Source: Carcinoscorpius rotundicauda
Taxonomy: Eukaryota; Arthropoda; Merostomata; Xiphosura; Limulidae
Direction of reading: 5' to 3'
DNA length: 64,000 nucleotides
Assembly: GCA_011833715.1 (NCBI GenBank)
Contig: CM022394.1
Location: 92,366,798-92,430,797, forward strand
Position 1 is the stretch's first letter; each line of letters starts with the position of its first letter. A model generated the notes under the pieces. That model worked only from the letters and a program-made list of their open reading frames with translations, made no database searches and was not told the DNA's origin. Positions 21,348 through 32,552 of this stretch are shown here, piece by piece. Position numbers and translations under genes: made by a program.

Positions 21348-24064
21348 AGTTCAAAGGCTGTGTATTATTTATCTAGATCACTTCTAAACATTTGTCTTGG
21401 AAGACTGTAAACATATTATTGTTTTTCTTTAATGTCTGGCTTTCCATTTGTTACTGTAAGATACAATGCTTGAAAAAGAAGTGTAAATTGGTGACTAAAT
21501 AATTGTGATAATATAAAAAATACGTAAGTATTAAACAATTTAACCAATACTGTCACTAACATTACCACTACAGAGATAACATACTTTATGTGCAAAATAT
21601 TCAAAGTGTCTACTTCATGTAGTATCACTGGATTCCTGCCCCTTGATAACCATGATATCAGGATGTACAAACATTTGGGAAGCTTACACAAATAATCTTT
21701 AAATAGTTCCAAAATTCTATTGTGAAAATAATTAATCCCATAATCTACAGCAAGAACTGTGAACTCACAGCAAATTTAAACAAACAGTGCTCAAAATAGG
21801 GTAGGAGAAACTCATTTGTGGCTAAAAGAAAAGAAACCTTACAAGCTTTGTTCTGAATTCCTTCTAATGATGAACAAATACTAGTGTGTATAAAATGCTG
21901 AATGTAGTAAACACTGTAACATAGCTTATCATTTTTCAGCAAACTATATTTAAAATGGTAAAATATTAGAGATAAAAATTTATAAATCTCAAACATTAAA
22001 AAAAAAATTAAGTTACACATAATGGAATCAGTTTATAAAAGCAAACAGAATTGATAGGATAATGCAAAAATTGTAACAATTCCAGACCATATGTAATTGT
22101 AGCAAAGCTATGTTATTATTTCAAGTTGTGGGCTCATTTATAAAATTTTAAACTTGATAAACTTCTATACCTAATATTTTACACTATTCAATATAGTTTG
22201 CTGAAGATGAAATGTATACTTTTGTAAACTTCAAGAATTAATGTTTGTTGCTATAAACACACTGGTCAAATATTGATTTTTGCTGCCATTGTTCATCAAT
22301 ATTTTCAATACATCTATATGTATGAATATTACACAAAGCCTTGTTTTTATCTTTATTATAGCTTTACTCTAAAGTTACTGGAAAACATTTTTGGTGAAGC
22401 AAACAACTGTGTATTCAAGTAAAAAACATAGCTTTTAAGTATCTGGGTTTTGTAAAACAATGATAACGTTTATGAGCAATATTAATGTGGAACCATTTTT
22501 GTTTATAAAATATGGCAAATAAATATCTTGAAGTTGCTGAAATTTTATACACAGGAAGATTTCATTAGATTTATTAATTAATTTTGATTTTATTTTTGCC
22601 CCAGATTCTATAATCTTGTTTCTAATTCAATGGTTTTATAAATTTTAAAACCTAAACATTTACAAAAAAGAAATGGTAAGACATTCAAATAAGGAGAAAG
22701 TTGAAATTCTATTTACTCCTCCTCTTCGTCTGTCATACTGTTGGCAACACCTACCCTGAGAGGATTATCATTGCCACAAATCTGTTCATTTTATATACAT
22801 TTGATACTTAGTTCCAACATTAATGGTTTCTAATGAAATATTTTTTGAAGTTGCTGGTGTTAAAAAAATGCAAAATTCACCACAATACACAATTTATTTT
22901 ATAATTTCCAAATATTCAAAGCCAACAGTCATAAATACAGTTTGAGAGTGACATTATTTTCTTTTTGCTGTGAAACTTCCTTTCTTCCTCATATTGATTA
23001 TACATTTCAATCAGAAATAATTCTTGTTTATACATCTTCTAATAATCTACAATAATTTATTTCAACAAAGTGTGCTGGTAGGTCATTTGGCATGTGATTG
23101 TATTTTTACTAATAAGCATATGTAAAACCTGGTTTTTGTGTCAAGTTATAACAGTACAATACATAGTCATGTGATGTAATTCGTTTTACTTCATTGCATA
23201 TCATAAGTAATCAATTCAAGATTAAACAATACTCAATGTTTTACACAAATGAAAAAGAGCTTACTTTTTATTAATATTTAAATCTTTAATTTTCAAGTAA
23301 AAATAAAGTCATAAAGAACAACAGAGTAAAATAAAAATAAAAATATAACAGCAACTATTTAAATAAAAAGAAAAACATGGATATATTCCAACCAAACTGA
23401 TGAGAGAGACCATTTCTATGAAAGATTATCTACACATGTAATATAATAATTTAAATGTTATGGGCCACTGAGATATTGTAAGTTAAACATTGATATAAAA
23501 CAAGTAAATTGCAGATTTGGAACTACACATGTGTACAAAGTCAGGTCTCAAAACTTAATTTAACATTACCACCCATTTCAAGTAAAATAAAATAAAAACA
23601 CTGAAAATCTGGAATTCATTATATTACTGAAAACATGGAGGAGTTTGTATTATTTAATGTTCAGAAACCATTAAAAATGGAGAGGCTTTCTCAAAAGTAA
23701 TGTGTTCATAATCTGTAGTTCTGGAATTAATAACTTAAAAGATTCCCAAACATATGAGGTGTGTGGTTGTTCCAAACATGGAGTTGGATACAACTGTGAA
23801 TTAGGTTAATTATTAGCTTATATCTGCTTCTTGCTGATATTTTTATGTGCTCATGTGCCACTCTCTATATATGGAAATATGCCATCATTACAAAACAAAA
23901 ATGTACAGAATAATGCATCTTATTTTATTTTTACTACATTGTACTTTTCATTATTTTTAAATTTTAACATTAGTTTTGTGTATGAACACTGTAGTTTTAT
24001 TTTGTATGGAAACAGTTTTAATTATATATTAGCTAAGCCTAAATGAGCTGAAAGAGTGTTCATT
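21348..24064. other. AT-rich sequence without recognised genes
   Basis: Short low-complexity frames only. No tRNA, SINE or protein motif recognised. Confidence 0.5.
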
Positions 24065-24076
24065 GCCATAATAAAT

Positions 24077-24356
24077 GGCCTGGCATGGCCGAGCGCGTTA
24101 AGGCGTGCACTCGTAATCCGAGGGTCGCGGGTTCGCGCCCGCGTCGCGCTAAACATGCTCGCCCTCCCAGCCGTGGGGGTGTATAATGTGACGGTCAATC
24201 CCACTATTCGTTAGTAAAAGAGTAGCCCAAGAGTTGGCGGTGGGTGGTGATGACTAGCTGCCTTCCCTCTAGTCTTACACTGCTAAATTAGGGACGGCTA
24301 GCACAGATAGCCCTCGAGTAGCTTTGTGCGAAATTCCAAAAAACAAACAAACAAAA
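24077..24356 (+). mobile_element. SINE family A, near consensus, perfect 12-bp target-site duplication
   Basis: GCCATAATAAAT lies on both sides (24065-24076 and 24357-24368). Head, body and CAAA tail are all intact, making it one of the best copies in the window and probably a recent insertion. Confidence 0.97.
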
Positions 24357-24609
24357 GCCATAATAAATAATTTAGCATTACAATGAATCACTGAATTTTT
24401 GTGCATGTTTTTATTTCTAAATTATATGTGTAATTCAACTTTTATACAAACTTCAATAGTAGTTAATAATAATTTGGTGACCTTTTAGTTACAAACACCA
24501 GATTTTATAAGTTAGGTAAATAAAGTTTGTTTTTTATGATACAATGAAATGGGCCTTAACTGATATAAATGTTCATTTTGTGAAAGAAAGTTGTTGCCTA
24601 ATCATTATT

Positions 24610-24705
24610 TACATAGCTACACAAACGGCTATCTGTGCTTTGCTCACTCCATCTATCAAAACTCAGTTTCTAGCAGTATAAGTCCTCAGAATATATCACT
24701 ATCAG
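24610..24705 (-). mobile_element. SINE family B, reverse, degraded
   Basis: ACAAACGGCTATCTGTGCTT, then ATCAAAACTCAGTTTCTAGC and GTATAAGTCCTC, the complement of the B tail and head. Confidence 0.6.
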
Positions 24706-25351
24706 GCATGAATGAAAGCAAGCACTTTTTTACTTGTTTTGGGGCTGTAACAGGGTATATAGTTGTGTTCCAAATTCGTGTGTAAATGTTTTATTTACTT
24801 TAGCTTAATGAATGTGTCATATGATTTGATAATGAGACAATGTGTTTGTTTTTATTATAATCTTTGAAAAGATCCATGTCCATAGGTGAAAATTTAAATT
24901 ATTATTATAAAATACTGATAAAAATGTGTTTTATAAGAAGACAAATTGTTAACAAATTGAAATATTTAATAATAATCAGTTGTTCTTCATCACTTGGCTT
25001 AAGATTAATTATAATGAGTTAAACATACACAATATGGGTCTAAAAATGACTTTTATTTATGGAGACTCTTACAGTTTGTGTCTCAAGAATAAAAGTATTG
25101 TTACTGGTGCTTAAAAAGAATAAATTCTGACAATTTTTAAATTATGTTTCGTCCTGTTAGTTTACCATTGAACTGTTTCCATATATAGTGTAGTATTATC
25201 TTAACAAATATTTCAGAAATAACTTTTACCAGAGATATGAATGGTTGTTGATAACATTATGAAACATGCAGTCATTAAGTGTTAGAAACAGATTCCCATT
25301 TGAAAGATTGGAGAGTACATCAGATGAAATCAGATACAAAATACAATTTGG

Positions 25352-26100
25352 TTATGAAAGGTTATCACATGCAGACTTTAATAAATGATGAACACATTCT
25401 TCAGTTTCCTTACATATATTTACAACACTTGAAGATACATTTTTAAAGCCTCTCTGTCCCTTTATAAGTACAAAAGCTTTTCTTTCTTCATTAGACAATG
25501 TGTACACACAACACAAGCTTTCTAGTTTTTTGCTGACCCCACAAACTTTATACTTTGCAATATAGAATACTGTTATCTCCTTGTAAAAATGCAGTTTATG
25601 AAATTTGGTACTTAGCATAATCATGCCCATTTATGACTGACTTTTAATAAAGAAGGTCATATTTTTTGATGACTGAAATATTTGAAGATGCAGTGACAGT
25701 GGGAGATTCAGCTACAACATCAAGTAACACAGTAAAAATGTTTGTGTTGTTAAGAGTATAATTGCCCAAGTCTGCTACTATATTGTGATGCAAAAGTGGT
25801 CTTTTGTATGCAGCCATGAACTGTTGTTGATCAGTGGGATTGTTGTTGAAGCCACCTTTAACACGAATAGCTGAAAAGAATGGCTCAAGGTGAGCGTGAC
25901 CCATTATATAGGTCGATAAATACCTAATATATTGACTTAAATCTCCCACAAAATCACGAAACACACCATGAACACTTTCAAGACAAATGGGGACACCAAT
26001 TTTAACTGCTTTACTAAATTTACCTTCCAGAGAAATGATGTAATTCTCAGTTTCCTTAAGTACTCCGATCCTGTTGTTATAAGTACAAACGACAGGTCAA
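25352..26100 (-). pseudogene. P-element/THAP9-like transposase, C-terminal fragment
   Basis: Minus-strand frames read HLEPFFSAIRVKGGFNNNPT, then QFMAAYKRPLLHHNI, and downstream RKAFVLIKGQRGFKN, then SSSVVNICKETEECV. The LE-FFSAIR-GGFNNNPT-QF-AAYKRLL signature followed by the LIK-GGL-N-S-SVV-IC tail is the C-terminal region of P-element and THAP9 transposases. Stops separate the two parts, and the THAP DNA-binding domain and catalytic core are missing upstream. Further similarity (GVPICLESVHGVFRDF) extends to about 26030. It is a dead fragment of a DNA transposon, or of a host gene derived from one. Confidence 0.75.
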
Positions 26101-26950
26101 AGTTAAATGCTCATGTCAGTATTTGGATGTTAAGTCATCAAAATCTCTCACCAGTCTTCTAATAAGAAATCGTATGATTAATGTTACATGCTCGAAAATA
26201 ATTTAAATTTATATGCAGCTCGGACAATTATTATCGAATAAGTTTTTTTATTCATTACTTATTAATCAACTATATCTTGGAGAAAACTTAACCTAGAATC
26301 AGTAAATTTTAAAACAAAGCACATTAAAATCACCTCAAGAAGGCAACGTATAGCGTTGTTTCATATATTATATGAGTGGTTTAATTAAAAAGTTTTTTAT
26401 CCTACACTAACCCCTTATTTACACTGAATATTTAAAAATACACGTATAATACTCGTACAATTAATTCTTGTGTATAATATAGGAAAATAAGATGTCCAAA
26501 TTAAAAAACTAACATGCAGCCAAGTTTGTCATCCACTTCAACATTTTTACATGGAATTTTGTTTGTTTCAGTAATTTGAATCTGTTGTTTTTATTTCAGA
26601 GGAAATTTAAGATTTATTTATATATATCTTTGCTTTATGTTAAGCTATACATCTATTGTCACATCACTTCTTTCAGTCGTTCTTTTGGCATCACTTTAGT
26701 AGTTCTTTCAAACCATTTATTTGTAACATTTAATACTGAGTTGGTCATAAACAAGGTTTAGTGCGAAAAAATAGTAACAGTTTGTATGCCAGTTCATTGA
26801 AAAGTTGAAGGAATTTTAATATTGGAGATAAAATATCGTGAAAGTTTATTCTGTAACAACAATTAAATCTTTATAAAGAAATGTATTGAACATTGTTTTT
26901 TAATCTCATTTAGAGTTTAATATTGTATAGTTAGTTATCGATGTTTTATT
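26101..26950. other. AT-rich sequence without recognised genes
   Basis: Nothing recognised beyond short AT-rich frames. Confidence 0.5.
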
Positions 26951-27020
26951 AGCCTCCCAGTAGTACAGCGGCTTGTCTGCGCACTTATGTCACTAGTTAC
27001 CGCGTTTCGAAACTAGCCTT
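26951..27020 (+). mobile_element. Head of a short SINE (family B/C), tail missing
   Basis: CCCAGTAGTACAGCGGCTTG, then GCGTTTCGAAACTAGCC, match the tRNA-like head. It abuts the truncated Tigger sequence at about 27030 with no tail. Confidence 0.5.
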
Positions 27021-27029
27021 TAACGCTAG

Positions 27030-27923
27030 TAGGGGTGGTTTGAAAAATTCAGGAAGAGAAGTGGCATACATAGTGTGGTGAGACATGGGGAGGGTGCTAG
27101 TTCTAACAAAGACACTGCTGATAAATTTGTTAGGGAATTTAAGGGCTTTGTAGAAGCTGAGGGTTTTATTCCCCCAACAAGTGTTCAACTGTGATGAGAC
27201 AGGCCTCTTTTGGAAGAAAATGCCAAAGAGGACCTACATCACCAAGGAGGAGAAGTCACTGCTAGGACACAAGCCAATGAAGGACAGGCTAACTCTATTG
27301 TTATGTAGTAATGCAAGTGCGAACTTAAAACTTATGCCTTCGCTTGTGTACTATTCTGAGAACCCGAGGGTTTTTAAGAAAAATAATGTCTTGAAAAGTA
27401 AACTAAATGTCATATGGAGAGCTAATAGTAAAGCATGGGTAACCAGGCAATGTTTTATGAAGTGTTTGCCTCAAGTGTAAAGAAGTACTTCACAAAAGAA
27501 CAGTTGCTGCTCAAGGCCCTCCTTGTGATGAACAATGCATCTGCTCACCCACCAGGTTTGGAGGACAGGTTGGTGGAGGAGTACAATTTCATTACGGTGA
27601 AGCTCTTGCCCCCTAACACGACTCCCCTCATTCAGCCCATAGACCAGCACGACATATCGAACTTTAAGAAACTCTACACCAAAGCACTGTTTCAAAGGTG
27701 CTTTGAAGTGACTTATGACACAGAGTTAATTCTCAGAGAGTTCTGGAAAAATCACTTTAATATCCTTCATTGCTTGAGGATCATAGACAAAGTCTGGAGG
27801 GAACTGTCTTTGAGGACCATGAACTCAGCCTGGAATAAATTGTGGCCAGCCTCAGTAGCAGATAGAGATTTTAAAGGCTTTGAGGCTGAGCCTGTTGCCG
27901 AGGAAATTATCTCACAAGACAAG
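27030..27923 (+). pseudogene. Tigger transposase pseudogene (TIGD1-like), part 1
   Basis: Reads WFEKFRKRSGIHSVV, then in another frame FNCDETGLFWKKMPK, ENPRVFKKNNV and VWRANSKAWVTRQ-like residues, then LLPPNTTPLIQPIDQH, FKKLYTKALFQRCFEVT and HFNILHCLRIIDK. This is the DDE domain and C-terminus of a Tigger/pogo transposase close to TIGD1. The first Asp (CDETG) and third Asp (PIDQ) remain. The second is Asn at 27531-27533 (MNNASAHP where MDNAPAHP is usual), so catalysis would be lost. Frameshifts lie near 27175 and 27450, and the N-terminal helix-turn-helix half is absent. The Copia element splits it at codon level; it resumes at 32299. Confidence 0.88.
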
Positions 27924-28015
27924 TGTTAAGAATATTGAGATAAGTGCTGCCACCTGTAGTAAGGAATAACTTTTTTTCTGTACATATGCTCTCAATGAAT
28001 AAACACGTATCAACA
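27924..28015 (+). repeat. Copia left LTR (92 bp)
   Basis: TGTTAAGAATATTG ... CGTATCAACA. It is very short for an LTR and holds AATAAA near its end (about 28000). Same order of blocks as the right LTR. Confidence 0.92.
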
Positions 28016-28030
28016 GGTTATGGGCCCAGA
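28016..28030 (+). other. Primer-binding site for half tRNA-iMet (copia type)
   Basis: GGTTATGGGCCCAG directly follows the LTR. It is complementary to the anticodon arm of initiator tRNA-Met (CTGGGCCCATAACC), not to a tRNA 3' end. Drosophila copia is known to prime from such a cleaved half tRNA and has the same site, directly after an LTR ending in CAACA, as here. Confidence 0.9.
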
Positions 28031-28347
28031 AATGCTCTAATAGTGCTTAAACAGATGAAATTATTTTGAAATTGTTAGTACAAATAATCCATGAGATACT
28101 GAGGATAACAGGATTACTGTAGAACAGTTTTGGGTGACATTTTTTGTTGAATGGCATAGGATTTACATGAATGCTTATCACAAGTCCTACGTGATTTGTT
28201 TCCATTGTCTGGAAGCCATTGTGAAATATCCAGATAAAGTGTAAGTAAAATATTGATTGACACTCTATTTTTTCAAGTCATATAAAGGGAGAAATAGATC
28301 TAAATCAAAGAAAGGAATATTACTGTTGTGGTTGAAATAGTTTGACA

Positions 28348-28989
28348 ATGGAAGATAAAATATCAATTGATAAGTTGGGAGAAAATAATTGGGCCATGTG
28401 GAAATATCAAATGGAACATTTATTGAGAGGAAAATGCCTATAGGGCCATGTTATTGAAACAGAGTTATTGGCAGAGACAGTTGATGATCAAACAAGGGCG
28501 GATTTCAACAGGAAAAGCGAAAAAAACATTTTCAACAATTGTTCTGAATATTCAAGGTGCACAATTCTATCTTTTCACCTCATGCACAACTCCTAAGGAA
28601 GCATGGAATGGAATGTACTGCGTGCTCACTTTGATAGGAACACACTAGTAAATAAATTATTCCTGAAAAAGAAGTATTTTCGATGTGAGATGAAAGAAAG
28701 CATAACGGTCCAGGAACATTTGAAACAAATGAAAGAATTAGCGGATCAGCTTGCTGCAGTTGGGACGGAAATAGCAGAAGAAGATCAGATTGTTATCTTA
28801 GTTGGTAGTCTGCCAGCTAGTTATGATACAATTGTAACAATCCTGGAAACCAAAACTGATGATATCTCATTAGAATTTGTGCAACAGACACTGATTAATG
28901 AAGAACAAAAGAAGAAAAAGACCACATCGAATGAAACATCATCAACTGCATTAGCCACTCGTAGCAACTTCAAGCTACATGGAACATAA
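28348..28989 (+). pseudogene. Copia gag region (dead)
   Basis: The start is taken as ATG 28348 (MEDKISIDKLGENNWAMWKY), a typical Copia Gag opening. TAG at 28441 follows after 31 codons. Similarity continues as VIETELLAETVDDQ, then changes frame near 28520 (STIVLNIQGAQFY) and again near 28605 (NTLVNKLFLKKKYF, MKELADQLAAVGTEI). The last frame ends at TAA 28987, just before the zinc knuckle. Gag would package genomic RNA into the particle; no functional product is possible here. Confidence 0.85.
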
Positions 28990-31900
28990 GAAACAAAGAA
29001 AAGGGGTAACAGCTTCAAGTGTTACAAGTGTGGCAGAGAGGGACATATAAAACGCAATTGTCCAACACTAAAGGAAATGGTACACAAAGCTAAGAATGTG
29101 GATATTAATGTGGCGGAAGATTATACTGATGGAAACAATGGTGTTCTCTTTGTTACAAACCAGGATAAAGGAATAGGAAATGGGGAATGGTTCGTGGGTT
29201 CTGGTGCGTCTAGACATATGACACACCAGAGGAATATATTATCAAATTATCACAAGTTTAGCATACCTCAGCAAGCTAGGATTGGTTATGGAAGAACTGT
29301 TGAAGCTCTTGAAGTTGGAAACTGTAAGCTAGAAATAATATTTAAAGCTAGTAACTCAAAGCATGTCACAATGCAGAGTTTCCTTCATATAACAAAATTA
29401 GCTAACAATCTATTTTCAGTAGGAGCTGCTACAGAAAAAGGAAATATTGTGCAGTTTAGAGTTAATCGCTGTTACATCCGAGGTAAATCAGGACAACTCC
29501 ATGGCATGGGTACAAGAAAGGATGATGGTCTATACCAACTGGACTGTAAGACCAGTATTATTGAGAATGCCTCAGTAGCCTCAAACAGCAGCATGAATGG
29601 CTTGGATATATGGCATCAACAGTTTAGGGCATGTCAGTGTTTCACAGTTACAGAATCTTCTCAGGAGTGGAAATGTAAGTGGAATCAAATTCCAGTAGTC
29701 TGATGAAGCAAGTTTCTGTGAGGAATGCAATGAAGGTAAAATGCACAGGAAGCCATTTAAGTCAGTGGGAGAAATCAGATCAAAGAGAAGACTGCAACTG
29801 GTACACAGTGATGTCTGTGATCCTATGCAAACTCCATCTACTGAAAATAGCAAGTACTTTGTTACATTTATTGATGATTACTCAAGATGCTGCAGAGTGT
29901 ATTTCTTGAAACAGAAGTCAGAAATCTTTGAAAAATTCAAGGCATTTGAGAAGTTGTACTCAAATGAATGTGGACAGCGCATAAAAACCCTGTGCAGAGA
30001 TAATGGCGGAGAATATACATCAAATGAGTTACAACAATATTTGAAGTAAAGAGGTATTCATCATGAGATGTCAGTAGCATATTGTCCAGAACAAAATGGT
30101 GCTGCTGAGAGAAGGAACAGAACTCTTGTGGAATCAGCAAGAAGCATGCTGTTACATGCTAAATTACTAAGAATGTACTGGGCTGAAGTTGTAGCTACTG
30201 CAGCGTATGTGGGTAAAAGAATATCCACATCGGCAATAAAAGATGGTTGTACGCCATATGAGAGATGGTATGGGAAGAAACCAGATGTAGAACACAAGAA
30301 AGTGTTTGGATGTCTTGCATATGCACATGTGCCAGATGCGTCAATACAGAAATTAGACATGAAGTCTATGAAGATACGTTTCATTGGATATGATAACTGC
30401 ACCAAGGGATATCGACTGTATGCTGAAAAATCCAGGAAGATTTTCATTCGGCGAGATGTTATCTTTAATGAAACAGAATTTGGTCAAGAGCCTGTGACAA
30501 ATGAGCATATCTCATCAAGTGAACAGATAGTTGGCCAAAAAACAGAAGTTAAAGCTAAAGATAAAGCTAAACGACCAGCAAGAAACAGGAAACCCGATCC
30601 GCCATGGATATGATGAGTATGCTGATAGGGCAGCAGCAAATGAATCAGTTTGTCACACTGCAAACTTATGCAGTATGTTAGAGCCAAGCTTTCTTTATAA
30701 GAAAATGACACCTGGGATCTGATGGAATTACCACCTGGAAGAAAACCTATAGGTTGTAAGTGGGTGTTCAAAGTTAAGTATGGAAATACTGGAGAGGTTC
30801 AAGAGTAGGCTGGTGGCCAAAGGTTACTCGCAGAATTATGATCTGGATTATGAGGAAACCTTCTCCCCAGTGGTGCGCGATGCATCAGTTCGCTCCTTGA
30901 TTGCATTTGCTGTGCAGAACAACTTGAAAGTTTACCAGATGGATGTCATAACTGCATTTCTGAATGGGAATCTGGATGGAGAGATATACATGGAACAACC
31001 GGAAGGCTACGCTGTTTCAGGGAAGGAAAACCTTGTGAATGAACTAAATAAAATCACTGTATGGATTAAAACAGTCACTACGCTGTTGGAACAAATCATT
31101 TCATGAACAGATGATGGAACTGGAATTTGTTCAGAGTTCAGCAGATCCTTGTGTTTACATATGGAAGGTTAAAAATATAGCAATAATTGCAGTATATGTG
31201 GATGACGTTATTTTGGTTGCTGATCATGAAATAATCACTATAAAGGAAGCACTTAAGGAAAAATTCCGCATGAAAGACCTTGGAAAGCTCCATTACATCC
31301 TTGGATTCAGTGTTGTTCAGGATGAAAAGAATGGCTGTGTATGGTTAAATCAGAGACAGTATAACCAAACTATGCTGGTAAAATTTGGAATGACTGAGTG
31401 AAAGGCAGTTGCAACTCCATCAGATGTAAAAGTGAAACTGCAAAAGGACGATGGTGTTAGCACTAAGGTTGACTGCAGTTTGTACCAGTCGTTGGTAAGC
31501 AGCCTTCTGTATGCTGCAATGGGAACAAGAACAGATATTGCTTATGCAGTGGAAGCAATACCGAAATATTGTGCTCAGCCCAACACAGCACATTTGACAG
31601 CAGCAAAGAGAATCCTACATTGCTTGAAAGGAACAGCTGATCTTAGTCTTAAGTTTGAAAAGGTACCAGGAGACGTCATTACTGGTTACTCAGATTTATA
31701 TTTTACTGGAGACCTGGATGATAGGAAGTCCACATCAAGAAATATCTTCATTCAAGCAGGAGCAGCTGTAAGTTGAATTAGAAAAAAGCAATCCATGGTG
31801 ACCCTGTCCACCTCATAGGCAGAATATATAGCCTGGAGTCTTGGAGCACATGAAACAGTATGGTTGCGAAGACTACTGCAATAAATAGGTTCCGAAGTTG

Positions 31901-32131
31901 ATGACTTTGTTCGTATCATGGAAGATAACCAAGGAACAATCGCCATGGCACGGAACCCAGTGGGTCATGCAAGAACATAACACATTGATATTCGTTACCA
32001 CTTCATTCGCCAATGTGTGCAGAACGGATCAGTAAAACAGTATGACTGCTGACATTCTTACAAAGCCATTTGCTAGAAATGCATTCGAAAGGTTCAGAGA
32101 TAATGTTGGACTAGCACCAATGGATAAATGA
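28990..32131 (+). pseudogene. Copia nucleocapsid tail and pol polyprotein (dead)
   Basis: Order seen: CCHC knuckle CYKCGREGHIKRNC (29020-29061); protease block VGSGASRHMTH, where catalytic Asp of DSGAS is Gly (29197); integrase zinc region CEECNEGK and core with D (29810), D (29999) and E (30107) all present; reverse transcriptase with QMDVITAFLNG (30939-) and YVDD (31195-31206); RNase H with GYSDLYF and DDRKSTS, then a DNQGTIAMA block; a Copia-like end near 32131. Stops include TAA 30047, TGA 30611, TGA 31399 and TGA 31774, with frameshifts near 29620, 30795 and 31060. It would have copied and integrated the element; it cannot now. Confidence 0.9.
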
Positions 32132-32190
32132 ACTAGATAAAGTGACAATTGTAATAACAGATTGACAGTAATTGTAAGTGTGTGTAAAAC

Positions 32191-32207
32191 TTAAAATTAA
32201 GTGGAAG
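32191..32207 (+). other. Putative polypurine tract of the Copia element
   Basis: AATTAAGTGGAAG lies directly before the right LTR, where the plus-strand primer of LTR elements sits. The purine run is short (GTGGAAG), so the call rests mainly on position. Confidence 0.5.
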
Positions 32208-32298
32208 TGTTAAGATTATTGAGATAAGTGCTTCCACCTGCAGTTAGGAATAACTTTTTTCTGTACATGTGCTCTCAATGAATAAACACGTATCAATA
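32208..32298 (+). repeat. Copia right LTR (91 bp)
   Basis: TGTTAAGATTATTG ... CGTATCAATA. The terminal CA has become TA. It is otherwise collinear with the left LTR. Confidence 0.92.
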
Positions 32299-32552
32299 GC
32301 AAGTGTACTGGCTTGAATGTGAGTGGTGATGATGTGGAGGAGTTGGTGGAAGACCACAACACTGAGCTCACCATGGAAGAAATCCAAGACCTTCAGAAGG
32401 AACAGTAAGAGAAGGCAACTGAGGAAGTGTCTTCAGATGAGGAGGAGGGACGGGAGGATGTTCCGAGTTCACTATCAAGGAAAGTGTGAAAAATGGAGAG
32501 AGTTACAAAGTTTTGTGGAAAACTTTCGCCCTGACAAAGCTGTAGCAAACCG
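32299..32552 (+). pseudogene. Tigger transposase pseudogene, part 2 (C-terminal tail)
   Basis: The frame resumes after the Copia insertion with TGLNVSGDDVEELVEDHN, TELTMEEIQDLQKEQ, a stop, then EEVSSDEEEGREDVPSSLS, the acidic tail typical of TIGD1-like proteins. The sequence runs into the scaffold gap. Confidence 0.82.

Larger units (their letters stand above)
27924..32298 (+). mobile_element. Copia LTR retrotransposon, complete structure, coding dead
   Basis: A 4375-bp element: left LTR 27924-28015, primer site from 28016, gag-pol in the Copia order (nucleocapsid, protease, integrase, reverse transcriptase, RNase H), short purine stretch, right LTR 32208-32298. Flanks ACAAG (left) and GCAAG (right) fit a 5-bp duplication with one change. 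It sits inside the Tigger frame between QDKC and TGLNVSG. The LTRs differ by about six substitutions and one indel in 92 bases, so insertion is not recent. Confidence 0.93.

Noticed and set aside
24022..24204. 60-codon minus-strand frame rich in Arg and Thr
   Set aside because: Lies entirely over a SINE head and its flank.
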